A stretch of 64,000 bases of DNA from Seriola aureovittata (lineage: Eukaryota; Chordata; Actinopteri; Carangiformes; Carangidae). The notes beneath the pieces were generated by a model. That model made no database searches, was not told the DNA's origin, and was given only the letters and a program-made list of their open reading frames with translations. The stretch covers positions 12,202,001 to 12,266,000 of the forward strand of contig NC_079382.1 in assembly GCF_021018895.1 (NCBI RefSeq), in the 5' to 3' direction. Both the position numbers and the translations under genes were made by a program. Positions 52,730-62,204 of this stretch are shown here, in pieces. Each line of letters opens with the position of its first letter. Position 1 is the first letter of the stretch.

Positions 52730-54979
52730 AGGAGGGCGCCATGCTTCTTACAAGAGGTCAGAGCGTGTGAAACATTTGCTAATTATATTCCTGTCTATTA
52801 GCTTGATTTGGTGACTCAGACCATAGCAAGAAGATCCTCTGAACTACTTCTAAAGAGCCATCTTTTTTTTTTCTGATAAATGACACAGAGTACTTGTTAT
52901 GTCCTTTTCACTTCTAATAATATAAAGGAATCTATCAATTTAAATTATCAATCAAATGATTAAAATTTACTTTGAAAGAAAAATGATTGTAAACCATACC
53001 GCATAACAAGTTTGTTGAAGAGGGTGGTGGTTATTTTTAGACCTGACCTTTTAACCTGCAGTTTAGGAGTTGTCTGCCAGAGAATTGAGACATTCAAACA
53101 GGAGGAAGTATGTCAGGAATGGAGGGTGAGAATTGTCTAGGATTCTCATGTGGTGTGTTTCCATGTGTTATTTCCACCTCTAGGTGCTCATCAGCTACAT
53201 AGACCTCCTTTATCCAACAGATGACCGTAACAACAGGCTGAGAGAGTCCTATTACTTCACCTGTGACTGCAAGGAATGTAAAAGCAAGTCCAAAGTAAGA
53301 AAAATTGCTGGGTTAAAAAGAAATAAAGATAACATGATATATAATATATAATATCCTGGTATACAAATGCATGCATGTTGTGTATCCAACAAGTTGGGTT
53401 GGGTTGACTACCAAGCTGAGGCTCTGTCTTTATTGCAGGACAAGGCAAAGTTGAAAGTACGTAAGCAGAGTGACCCCTTTGAGCCAGAGGTCATCAGCAA
53501 TATGGTGCGCTACGCCCGGAAAACCATCAGAGAGTTCAGAGCCTTCAAACACACAAAAAATATCCTTTAATGTCATTAAATAACACTGTCTCTTGTGTTG
53601 TACAATTTGTCTGCACATTTTAATGTTTTATCGAGAACAGCTGCAGGAAATATTAAGTAAAAAATTTTGCGCTAACTGTTGAATGTTAAAGCTTATGAGC
53701 CTGACACCTCAACAGTTAAACTTCTCTCTCTCCTGCTTACACTGAAGAGCGTCAAACTAATCGACTGATGTCGTGAATAATTTGCATGATGTCAGAAGTG
53801 ATTAGTGCACATTTTCTAATTATTTGCAGTCAAGTTGTGATTTACTCACTGACTTACTCATCGTAGATTTTATTCGTCATTAAAGTAGTTTCCCAGACTT
53901 TAAAACATCGGATTGTTTGATCAGAGGCCCTTTGACATTTCAGTTCAACCTCAACCTTGCGTTTGATGCAGCCTTGACTCTGTGGCACCCCCTAGTGAGT
54001 TACTGGAGATGTGTGAGCAGAGCCTGGAGGAGATGGGAGCCATCTTTCATGACTCTAATGTCTACATGCTTCACATGATGTACCAGGCCATGGGAGTTTG
54101 TCTTTACATGCAAGATATAGACGGAGCGATCAGATACGGCGAGAAGATCCTCAAACCCTACAAGTACTAAGAAAAAGTTTGGGTTGTCTTTTGAAATCTG
54201 TGCCATAAGATTCTTTGCAAATCTGTTTTTTATATCTACACTTTTGAGGTTTTTTTTGTGTGTGTTTGAGTAAATGTAACTAAGTATGATCTCTGTCCAA
54301 TGCAGCCAGCTGTATCCTCCCTACTCCTTGAATGTGTCCTCCATGTACCTGAAGTTGGGCAGATTGTACATGGGGATGGAGAGGTACTCCATGGGCATTA
54401 GCGCTCTCAAGAAGGTAAAGTGACGTTCTGACATTTTATATCAGACTCTCATACCACAGCTGCGAATGACTCTCAAAGAAATTAACAATAGCAAATACTG
54501 GACTGGCAAAATCATGAGCAATAATCTTTCGGCCTGGGTATCATTTGAAATTCTATTGTAATACTAGTACCAGTACAGCACCTGAGTTTTGGTACCGATA
54601 ACCCAAACCTTTTACCATACCTTACTCAGAGGAATATAAAGACATTTTTTGAACTCAAGTCATGTTTTAATTTAAATAATCATGAGCAGCCATTCAAGTA
54701 CTTTAACTAAATAAAATTCAGTCTGAAATTTAAATAGGAAACTGTCTAGTCAAGGAATCAGGAATAGTCGATGCTACAGACACATTTCAGCTGGTACCAA
54801 AAAAAAAGGTAGTGCAGTTCAATGCCCTTCAAACCTAGAAATAAAGTACATACTTCTATGCTGTAAAATGTTGTCAAATTATTTTTGTGTGCCCACAGGC
54901 AATGGCCATAATGGAGGTGGTTCACGGGAAAGATCACTACTACTTGACAGAGTTGCGCAAAGAGATGACACAAAAATGA
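46153..54979 (+). CDS. smyd2: smyd2, SET and MYND domain lysine methyltransferase (12 coding exons)
   Basis: Gene-level entry. The joined exons give 432 codons plus TGA; human SMYD2 has 433. SMYD2 is a cytosolic and nuclear S-adenosylmethionine-dependent lysine methyltransferase acting on histone H3, p53, RB and HSP90. Visible in order: GKGRGL near residue 15 (cofactor-binding SET start), MYND zinc finger from about residue 51 (CEFC, CGKCKKAFYCNVKC, HKLEC), SET core with NHSC, SYIDLLYP with the catalytic tyrosine, post-SET cysteines (CDCKEC), then a C-terminal helical domain. The start was chosen because MTGSIEGLERF aligns with the human N-terminus and has A at -3. All junctions keep frame. 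One intron is AT-AC (53560-53988). The gene runs toward ptpn14, tail to tail. A teleost a or b suffix cannot be assigned. Confidence 0.96.
46963..47017 (+). mobile_element. Degenerate non-LTR retrotransposon tail (probable)
   Basis: CTGCATTTTGTTGTACTAG, then a CTCTGTG word and AAATTAAATCTAATCTAATG resemble, with gaps, the reverse complement of the element end at 61577-61800. The (ATCTA)n tail is very short. Homology is by eye. Confidence 0.4.
48339..48402 (+). CDS. smyd2: smyd2 coding exon 2 (MYND finger)
   Basis: Encodes KEGLARCGKCKKAFYCNVKC plus Q, the central MYND zinc ligands. The acceptor is TTATAG and the donor GTAGGA. Confidence 0.95.
49051..49200. repeat. Teleost dispersed repeat (AAATGGACTGC... 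type)
   Basis: GTAAATGGTAAATGGACTGC, then CTTATACAGCAGTTTTCTAG, CGCTCAAAACGCTTGACA and CACATTCACCCATTCACTCA follow the order of a very common fish repeat, probably a non-autonomous DNA transposon. Class assignment is uncertain. Confidence 0.65.
49587..49697 (+). CDS. smyd2: smyd2 coding exon 3
   Basis: Starts KGDWSMHKLEC, which completes the MYND finger, and ends LVARILAKK. The donor GTTGAA is weak; a GTATGA donor 30 bases downstream would add ten codons in frame. The short form is chosen because it aligns without gap to the human protein. Confidence 0.88.
49794..49854 (+). CDS. smyd2: smyd2 coding exon 4
   Basis: Encodes KMQKERCMSEKLLLIEEIQS. The acceptor is TTCCACAG and the donor GTGAGT; it ends after one base of a His codon. 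Confidence 0.92.
50848..50944. repeat. Long CA microsatellite in smyd2 intron 4
   Basis: Uninterrupted (CA)n of about 97 bases. Confidence 0.95.
51349..51473 (+). CDS. smyd2: smyd2 coding exon 5
   Basis: Encodes VEDVDNEKREMNEGDIAGLH through ALFSQ. The donor GTACCA merges directly into a CA array. Confidence 0.95.
51478..51533. repeat. CA microsatellite abutting the smyd2 exon 5 donor
   Basis: (CA)28 starting 4 bases after the exon end and filling over 40 percent of a 133-base intron. Confidence 0.95.
51607..51674 (+). CDS. smyd2: smyd2 coding exon 6
   Basis: Encodes VACNGFTIEDDELSHIGTAV plus YP and two bases of Asp. The acceptor is CAACAG and the donor GTAAGA. Confidence 0.95.
51675..53183 (+). 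other. smyd2 introns 6 and 7
   Basis: Intron 6 (51675-52496) and intron 7 (52600-53183), on either side of exon 7. AT-rich; intron 7 carries a (TG)n of about 64 bases at 52666-52729. No other exon seen. Confidence 0.85.
52497..52599 (+). CDS. smyd2: smyd2 coding exon 7 (SET core)
   Basis: Encodes VALINHSCLPSVIVTYNGMS through MKPGDE. NHSC is the cofactor-binding motif of SET domains. The acceptor is TCACAG and the donor GTGAGG. Confidence 0.96.
53184..53294 (+). CDS. smyd2: smyd2 coding exon 8 (catalytic tyrosine, post-SET)
   Basis: Encodes VLISYIDLLYPTDDRNNRLR through CDCKECKSKSK. It includes the SET catalytic tyrosine in SYID and post-SET zinc cysteines. The acceptor is CCTCTAG and the donor GTAAGA. 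Confidence 0.96.
53439..53559 (+). CDS. smyd2: smyd2 coding exon 9
   Basis: Encodes DKAKLKVRKQSDPFEPEVIS through EFRAFKHTK plus one base. It ends at a minor-class ATATCCTTT donor rather than GT. Confidence 0.93.
53560..53988 (+). other. smyd2: U12-type AT-AC intron of smyd2
   Basis: The donor ATATCCTTT is an exact minor-spliceosome match. CCTTGAC at 53972-53978 fits the U12 branch site, with the branch A at 53977, 11 bases before the intron end, and the intron ends AC at 53987-53988. Only this pairing restores frame, giving HTK-T-PSELLEM against HYK-S-PSELLEI in human. No GT donor or AG acceptor does so. Confidence 0.93.
53989..54163 (+). CDS. smyd2: smyd2 coding exon 10
   Basis: Encodes PSELLEMCEQSLEEMGAIFH through YGEKILKPY plus two bases. 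Follows the AT-AC intron; the donor is GTACTA. Confidence 0.93.
54306..54414 (+). CDS. smyd2: smyd2 coding exon 11
   Basis: Encodes QLYPPYSLNVSSMYLKLGRL through ISALKK. The acceptor is AATGCAG and the donor GTAAAG. Confidence 0.95.
54415..54898 (+). other. smyd2 intron 11
   Basis: AT-rich 484-base intron with no recognised element. Confidence 0.85.
54899..54979 (+). CDS. smyd2: smyd2 terminal coding exon 12
   Basis: Encodes AMAIMEVVHGKDHYYLTELR followed by KEMTQK, with TGA at 54977-54979. The acceptor is GCCCACAG. Confidence 0.95.
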   Translation, partial: AMAIMEVVHGKDHYYLTELRKEMTQK

Positions 54980-55625
54980 GAAGAGAAAGGAAGGAAATGA
55001 CGGAACGTGGCTGATCCCTATGGACTGCATACACTCCTTTGATTAGGAGCTCTACAGAACTGTAGGCACTTTCTACCCTTTTTGGTATTAGAGACAATTT
55101 ATGTTTTTATGGAAAGGATTTTGAGAGGTTGAATTTTTAACTTTAGTTGTGTGAAGAATACTTTTGTACCTCCTTGTTAAAAGTTCTTATGCCAAGGTGA
55201 ATAGCTGACTGTGAAATGTGCTTTTTACTCTCATGTTGACCGTAAGGCATCTGAGAAGTTGTTTTCCGAACTGTTAATGATTTCGTATTTGTTTTGGCTT
55301 GTTGACTGACACGTCAGCTGGACCCGGTCATCCATCAGTCGAGATGTTTACGTTTATGTGCAGAGGGTCAGTGCAACAAAATCCCTGTCAGCCAGTCAGG
55401 ACAGCTGCCTCACCACAAGGGGCCTATTAAAGCTGCAGAATGTGCCCAAGCCACAATGGAGGGCTGGGATAGAGGACTGTGTTTGCATTAACACCTTCTG
55501 TGACTGCTCTGTTATAATTACTGTCTCCAGCGCTGTGTGAGAAACCCTCTCCAACACACACAGTATTAGTGGCTAAAAGAAAATGATTCCAAAATTCCAA
55601 AATAAATGAATTTGTGGCCACACTC
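54980..55625 (+). other. smyd2: smyd2 3' UTR
   Basis: Unspliced AU-rich sequence from the TGA to the AATAAA at 55601. It meets the ptpn14 3' UTR coming from the other strand. Confidence 0.7.
55601..55606 (+). terminator. smyd2: smyd2 poly(A) signal
   Basis: AATAAA, 622 bases after the smyd2 stop. It is the last canonical hexamer before sequence that belongs to ptpn14. Confidence 0.65.
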
Positions 55626-57618
55626 TTAAAGAAAATAAGGCTTTATTGCATAATAAGCAAGTACGACAGCTTCATACATGTCTGGGGAGAGAAAAACAAA
55701 AGACTTGATGCACTGAAAACGCATATACAAAACATATGTACACATACTTTGAAACGTATTTGGGAGTTTTGCCAAAAAAAAAAAGGAAAATTAAAGGGAA
55801 AAATTAAATATTAACAAACAGTGGAATGCCGTGTGAGAAAATACTGTCACAAAAAGAACTGAAGTGCAACAAAACACTTACATGTCAAGAAAGCATAAAG
55901 CTTATACTTATCTGAGAATATATACATTGAAATATAAAAATGCATGCATAGTTTATTATGTTGCGGTATTTTTAGGGTACCAAGTCCAAAAAAAAAAAAA
56001 ACTATATAAAACATTTGTAGAAATCTTTTTTCTCACAAGCCCATTATGTACAAAGTTATTTTGGACACAGCGGGCTTTGCATTACAATTCAGAGGAAAAA
56101 AAAAAAAGTATATTTAATGTAACATGTAAAAGAAAATTCTTCAGAAGGTGATTTTATACACAGGATTCAGATTCTTGGCAACACAGTAATCTACTGGGTT
56201 TGGATCAGATTAGTAGAAACAGCTGCCTTTTTCTTTTTTGGCAAAGACAGTCACTAAACTGTTGTCCTTCAACAATAAACCAAGACATCAGCATTCTCCT
56301 ACTGCCAAATCTTTACCTGAGAGTTAGGTAAATGATTTGAAATGTTAAAGTTGTGCTCACATCAAAACATAAACTGTAAAATACTGATTTAAAGATTTAA
56401 TCTTTGGAGGTAAAAAAAAAAAAGGAATTTAGTTTATCAAACCCGATCCAGAACAAGGATCAGCCAGGCAGCTTCTCGTTTCATGTTTCAATAAGGCATC
56501 ATGATACAGTGCATGCTGTATCTTAGGGCACAGTTCTCTATTAACTGCATATACGAACAGTGAAATTATATGTGTACATTACCTCCAATTCATCGGACAG
56601 CATTTTGAAATGCATTTAGGTAAAAAAAAAAAAAAATGTAACAAGACGCATTTGATCGTAAGGCGCTGCGATTCGTGGAAACTAATGATTGTTGAAATGT
56701 ACTTTGTGTGTGCTTGTATGTGTTTTACATGTGAAAGTGGGATCTTAATTGAAATGTTTAAAAGGAGGAACGTTCAGAAGGAACTCTTGTGGCATTCACA
56801 AGGAAGGCTTTCTGGAAAATATTATCAAAATTAAGACAAGTTCAAAAAGATCAACATGCTTGTCAATGCTCTGTTCTATGGCAAATGTGACCACAATCTT
56901 GAAAGAAATAAATTAAAACATTTGTTACAAGTTGAAGTAAATATCTGCTGTGTTAATCAATATTCTGTTAAAAATATAGGAACATTTTAGAACAGTGATT
57001 TTAAGAGTATTTTTGTTTGGCAAACTCTTTGAGAGTATAGAGTTTAGTAATAATACTGCTGCCACCTACTGTTCATGCAGCATAATGCCATTTCTAATAA
57101 TGGCTAAATAATGAATGAGAAAAGTAGCAGACAGGCAATCTATCCAAACTGTAACTGTAAGACTTGATTTCTCAAGATATTTCCTAAGAAATCTCAGGAC
57201 AGCACACAGGGCACTGAGACAGACATACACATTCACGCCTGCAGGAAAGATAAGCTGCTTATTCACCTGACCTGCGCGGTGAAAACGCACAAACATGCCT
57301 TCTCCACACGGAAAGGTCAGGTCCAAGATTAAATCCCAGGGGATAAAAGAATGAAATGTGAACACACTGACTAGGAGAAATGGTCATCAGATTCAGTACA
57401 AGCCAACACGAATCCTTTCCTCCCACGAGGTGAGTTTGTACGCAACTCGACACATTTCCATAACCATAAACTGCCACGTAGCAAACTCAACATCAAAGCG
57501 GAGCTGCTTCTAACTGCATCTGCTATCAGTTTATATCTGCTGTATCAGTCCTCATGCTTGCATTAAGTACCATTGTCATCTTCTGCTGCCATTCTGCCAC
57601 GTCATGCAAAGCCTGCGC
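55625..57618 (-). other. ptpn14: ptpn14 3' UTR
   Basis: AT-rich unspliced sequence with many A and T runs between the ptpn14 stop and the minus-strand AATAAA. No exon or element is recognised apart from a CTCF-like word at 57059-57072. Confidence 0.6.
55642..55647 (-). terminator. ptpn14: ptpn14 poly(A) signal
   Basis: TTTATT on the + strand, so AATAAA on the - strand, 1.97 kb after the ptpn14 stop and 35 bases from the opposing smyd2 signal. Confidence 0.55.
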
Positions 57619-57747
57619 TCAGATGAGGCGGGAATTCTTGAGGAACTGGATGAGGACCTGGTAGACAAACTTGTACTGGGAGATGGTCTGCACCATCAGC
57701 ATCCTCTGCTGCCTCAGCTCTGACAACATGGTGGGAACCTCCATTGG
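57619..57747 (-). CDS. ptpn14: ptpn14 terminal coding exon
   Basis: Encodes [20 protein letters not shown] through [16 protein letters not shown], with TGA at 57621-57619. QTISQYKF holds the Q-loop glutamine. The acceptor is CTTCAG. Confidence 0.97.
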   Translation of the reverse strand, partial: PMEVPTMLSELRQQRMLMVQTISQYKFVYQVLIQFLKNSRLI

Positions 57748-60700
57748 CTGAAGAGAAGAGAAGAAGAGAGAGAGGAACCATAAGCAGGGATGGAAAAATG
57801 AGAAAGACAAAGAGAGGTGAAGTGAGAAACAATCGTTTAAGGGTGTATAGTGTAAAATGTAGGCTACATATAAGCTGGCTACAACAAAAGGATTCACTGA
57901 GAGAAATCAAAAATGGATCAACTGTGTTTGAATTCATATGATACTTGTGATACATATATCCTGTCAAGAAACAAACACATTTGCAACCCTGGCTGTCTCC
58001 ACCCACCTCATTGTGCTCCAGGCAGCTGATCATGAGCTCAGTGAGGATGACCACGCCGGTTCGACCCACACCAGCGCTACAGTGCACCACCACAGGAGGA
58101 TTGAGGCTCTTTGAGGTGTCCAGCATGGAGTTAGTGTGTCTCCTTACAGACTGGATCTCCTCTAGGTAGGCTGCAGGAAAGAAGGAATACAAATGTAAGA
58201 TGTAGACAATGTGACTGCCAGGCTGAAGAGAGACTTCACTGGATGTGGTTAACGTTTGTTAACACTTGTTATATGAAGACACCCTATACCGCTTATTGGT
58301 TTTCTATTTTCCTTTTCTAAACAAGGAATGAAACATTAACTGATAGCCTTGAGCTTCTCATGTAACTCCGCCATAGAGTGAATAAGTTTCACAAAATCTG
58401 AACGATTCCTTAAATTCAACATTAAATAATGAAGGTACAGCGGTTGTTTCATCGCTTCTTGTTATGTCTTGAAATTGAAGATAATAATGACACACTCACA
58501 GAGGAATCCCATGACATATTCAGGACAGCCCTGCTCAGGCCAGTCAGTGTACTGCAGGTGCCAGACCGTCCTCTCCTGGCCAGACAGCAGGTGTTTGACC
58601 TTTAACCCCGTGGTAGCATAGCAGCCCGAGTCGGTGCGGAATTTGGTGGTCACCTTGAACTTGCCGTGAGTGGCCGAGTTGTGTTTGGAGCCCAGTTTAG
58701 GCCAGTAGCGGTGACTCTTGGACCGGCCACCCTCCTGGATGAAGAGAGAGGGTGAAGAGTGGAGGATGAGGATTGATCGGTGATTGGAGGGGAAGGGGAC
58801 GGTGTTTGCACATACAAACGAACACAAAGACACAGTGACACACACATTCTCACTGTCATCGTATTTCTCACACAGACAAACACCAGCTGTCGGCCGCTGA
58901 AAAATATCCACATCTGCGTATGCCATGTGTGTGCATCTGTGTGTGTACCTCCTCTGCAGTAACCATGGCGATGACGTTGACCCCCTGCTCCCAGACCATC
59001 TGCCAGAAGTCGGCACAGGTGTTGGCTAGAGGGCCCTGGGTGGCGATGTAGTGCCACTCCTCCCCTCTGATCATCACCTGGGAAAACACACACACAAACA
59101 CACACATATACATAAACAATCAATTAGTGCACATGCAGATTATAGTGACTGCAGTGCAAACAAGAATCAGCCAGTAAACAAAGTTAATCACTAAAAAGCT
59201 AAATCTAAGACAAATACAAATTAAAAATCAAATTTTAGCCCAAAAAATGAATGAATTTATATTCTAAAATATATCTAATTTATAGCTCATTTAAGGGATG
59301 GACAATAATCTCATCCACCACTGGAGGGCAGTATAAACACCTCTGATTTTTGACCACAGTGGCACCAGTTCTCTCTCATTTAAAAAACTATCAACTCCTC
59401 TACTCTTAACTTTCCTTTGCTTTCCCTCATTAATAACCATAAGGCCACACACGGCACTGAAACACTTCCCGTCTTCAATACACTCCAACCACAGAGACTT
59501 CATAGAGCCATTACATAATGAGCATGCCTCGGCTGATTCCTCAGGCCGCCTCGTGACTGTAAACACAGTATTAGGAGATGGCTGGGGAATAAACAAGGCC
59601 TTTTGTTCTGCGGCAGCTACCTTAAATGACGGAGGAAGTAAGAGGGTTACACCGTGATAGGCAGTGATTCAGTGTGGTGATCGCACTCTCGCACCGGATC
59701 GCAATTAGGCGTACACGCGAAACGCAAACTCATGCACACACACCGTTTGCAACTAAGCATGAATAGAGGGGCTAGTGAGAGCAGCTCAGGTTGACTTAAG
59801 AGGGTTTGGAGTTTGGACCACATTCTTTGGGAATTCCACAAGCTCTGTGAGCTTAAAGGCCCAAACAGCCTTCAATAGCTGCCTTTCATCCTTTCCTCCG
59901 AGCCATTCCCTGCTTAGAAATGACCACAACAATGACTAGCAGAGAGCTGAATGTATCAAGTTTATATCCTTTGATTTGATTTATGTTGTGTGTGATGCTA
60001 GGTATGATTTGAGACTGCAACTGTGATTGAGAGCCATACACATAAACTTGAATCTTATAAAGCAATTTGTGACTTTTCTCCCAAGTCTATATCATTATTC
60101 TCCTCTATATACACTCACATTGAATTTCAAACTCAGTTTGCCAATGTTCATGTAGTGTACATTATATTTTGGAGATCAACGGTTTTCGTAGGACAGTGTG
60201 CGGTATGCAAAACGACCTCCCGTACCTCATGAGTAAACACAGAAAAAGCATCAATTCAATTCTATTAGTTAAAAGTCTGGATCATAGCAGTTATCACACC
60301 TTGATATGCGAGGCATTAATGTAGCCTGTGTTGTTCTCCTTGTTGGGCACAAGCTCGACACGATTCTCTTCATAAGGAACGACGTCACGGAAACGGTTGC
60401 GCTCTGTGTTTTCGGGCAGAGTTGCCGTGGTGAGGACACAGTTCGCCCTCTTCTTGGGCACCTGCTCATACTCAGTGAAGACCCGCTCCTCTTCCAGCTT
60501 CAACTCCAAGGTCTTACACTGGAGAGACAGAGAGAAAGAGAAGAAGAGAGGAGGGGGTGTTAGTCATTGAATACCAAGCAACACATAATTCAGAGGTTTC
60601 TCTTTGAGTCCCCAAAGAGCTTTTATTCATTTACATTCCACCATACCTAAGAGACTATTCAGCCAAGCAGAATCCAGAAATCTCATTGAAATATATGTCC

Positions 60701-62169
60701 ACGTTTCTTAGCTGACAACTGAATACTGACTCAAACCACTTATAAAGCATCAACATAGCTGTAAAAGAGCAGGACATGCAGTGGTGGTATTCATCCTGGT
60801 GCGGGTACGTGTTTATTAGGCCAGTCATGTCTGACAGAGAAGCATCTCCGTCTCTCTCTCTCTTTCGATTCCCCTGTCTCTGCGGCTTGCTCGCTCTCTC
60901 TCGGGTCACATTCTTAACATACCAGCGGGCCCAGAGGCGATAAGCACCACCATGCCACGCGTTCCACAGCCCACTTAGGGCTTGCCCCCGTTAGCTTAGC
61001 AACAGCGGGGACAAAGACTGGGCTTCACATCCCTGCACTCAAAGGGGAACAAACAGACAGTACTGGGGAAGTGGAATTCATTAAATTAATGTGATTATCA
61101 GAGGCTGTTTTTTGAGTTTCATCGGGACAACTAGCAGCCAAACTTCTTAGTCAACAGGTGAGAAAGCTGCTGTTTAAAAAGCAGCTCCAATCATCTTGAT
61201 CCTCTGAATCATTAAAGACAATTTGAACAAGTAAATGTGGGCTTGAAAGTTTTTTGAATTCTTCTTCTTGAAAGAAAGGACTCTTAATCATGATTAGAAG
61301 TAGCTTCATAAATCTGGTGCCATTATATCTTCACCCTGAATTTGTTTGTTTACATTCTTTTTGAGCAAATGTGAGTAAAACAAGAAGCTCTAAAAAGCTT
61401 CTTTTGTATCTGCAGTATCCTAAAATTACAAGAATTTATGTGATAACATTTTCATGTTATCATATACTCCAGAAGATACAGGCAGAGCTACTAAGATCCA
61501 CTGTAATGTAGGAGCAACCAAACAGAAGCTTGAGATTATTTCAATCAACATGTTTTAAAGTTATAATCAACAGCACATAGATTAGATTAGATTAGATTAG
61601 ATTAGATTCAACTTTATTGTCATTGCACAGAGTACACGTACTAAGACAACGAAATGCAGTTAGTATCTAACCAGAAGTGCAAAAGAGCAGTTAAAGTGCA
61701 AGTGTGTGCTGTACAGGTATGTAAAGTGAGGGTGTGCATAAGTAAAGTGGAGATGTGCATATGTAGGGTACAAAATTACAATGATGAGGTCTGATGATAC
61801 TGTCTACCTGAAACACAAGCAAAAAGAGTTAGAGTCATGGTGCATAGTTAAAGTAAATCTCAACACACTTTCTAAAACAGGAGGGAGCATCTTACCCGTT
61901 CGTCGGTAGCAGCCTTGGCGCCTTCCTCCGAGGGACCCTTGGGGACAGGCATCCGGGCCACATACAGGCCGTTGAGGGCGGCCATCATCAGCGGCCTCTT
62001 CATGGAGTCCACGGACATCTTCTGTCTTTCCAGCGTCTTCAAGAGAGAGGAAAATCCCGGTGTCATGGTTACAGGTAACGGCAGCATTGCGAGACTGACT
62101 GACCTGCCGTGGCCTGAGTGCAGTGTGCGCGCACATGTGCATGTACGGAAGTGGGTGGGGAATATTTGA

Positions 62170-62204
<35 letters not shown>

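Noticed and set aside
53439..53570. smyd2 exon 9 frame ending in TAA, read as a truncated gene or pseudogene
   Set aside because: The stop is inside the AT-AC intron; the next exon continues the protein in frame to full family length.
54164..54170. In-frame TAA after smyd2 exon 10
   Set aside because: It lies past the GTACTA donor; exon 11 restores the KPYNQLYPPYSLNV alignment.
58500..58734. WPE in ptpn14 as evidence of a dead gene
   Set aside because: The same substitution is known for the PTPN14/PTPN21 subfamily and all exons are intact.
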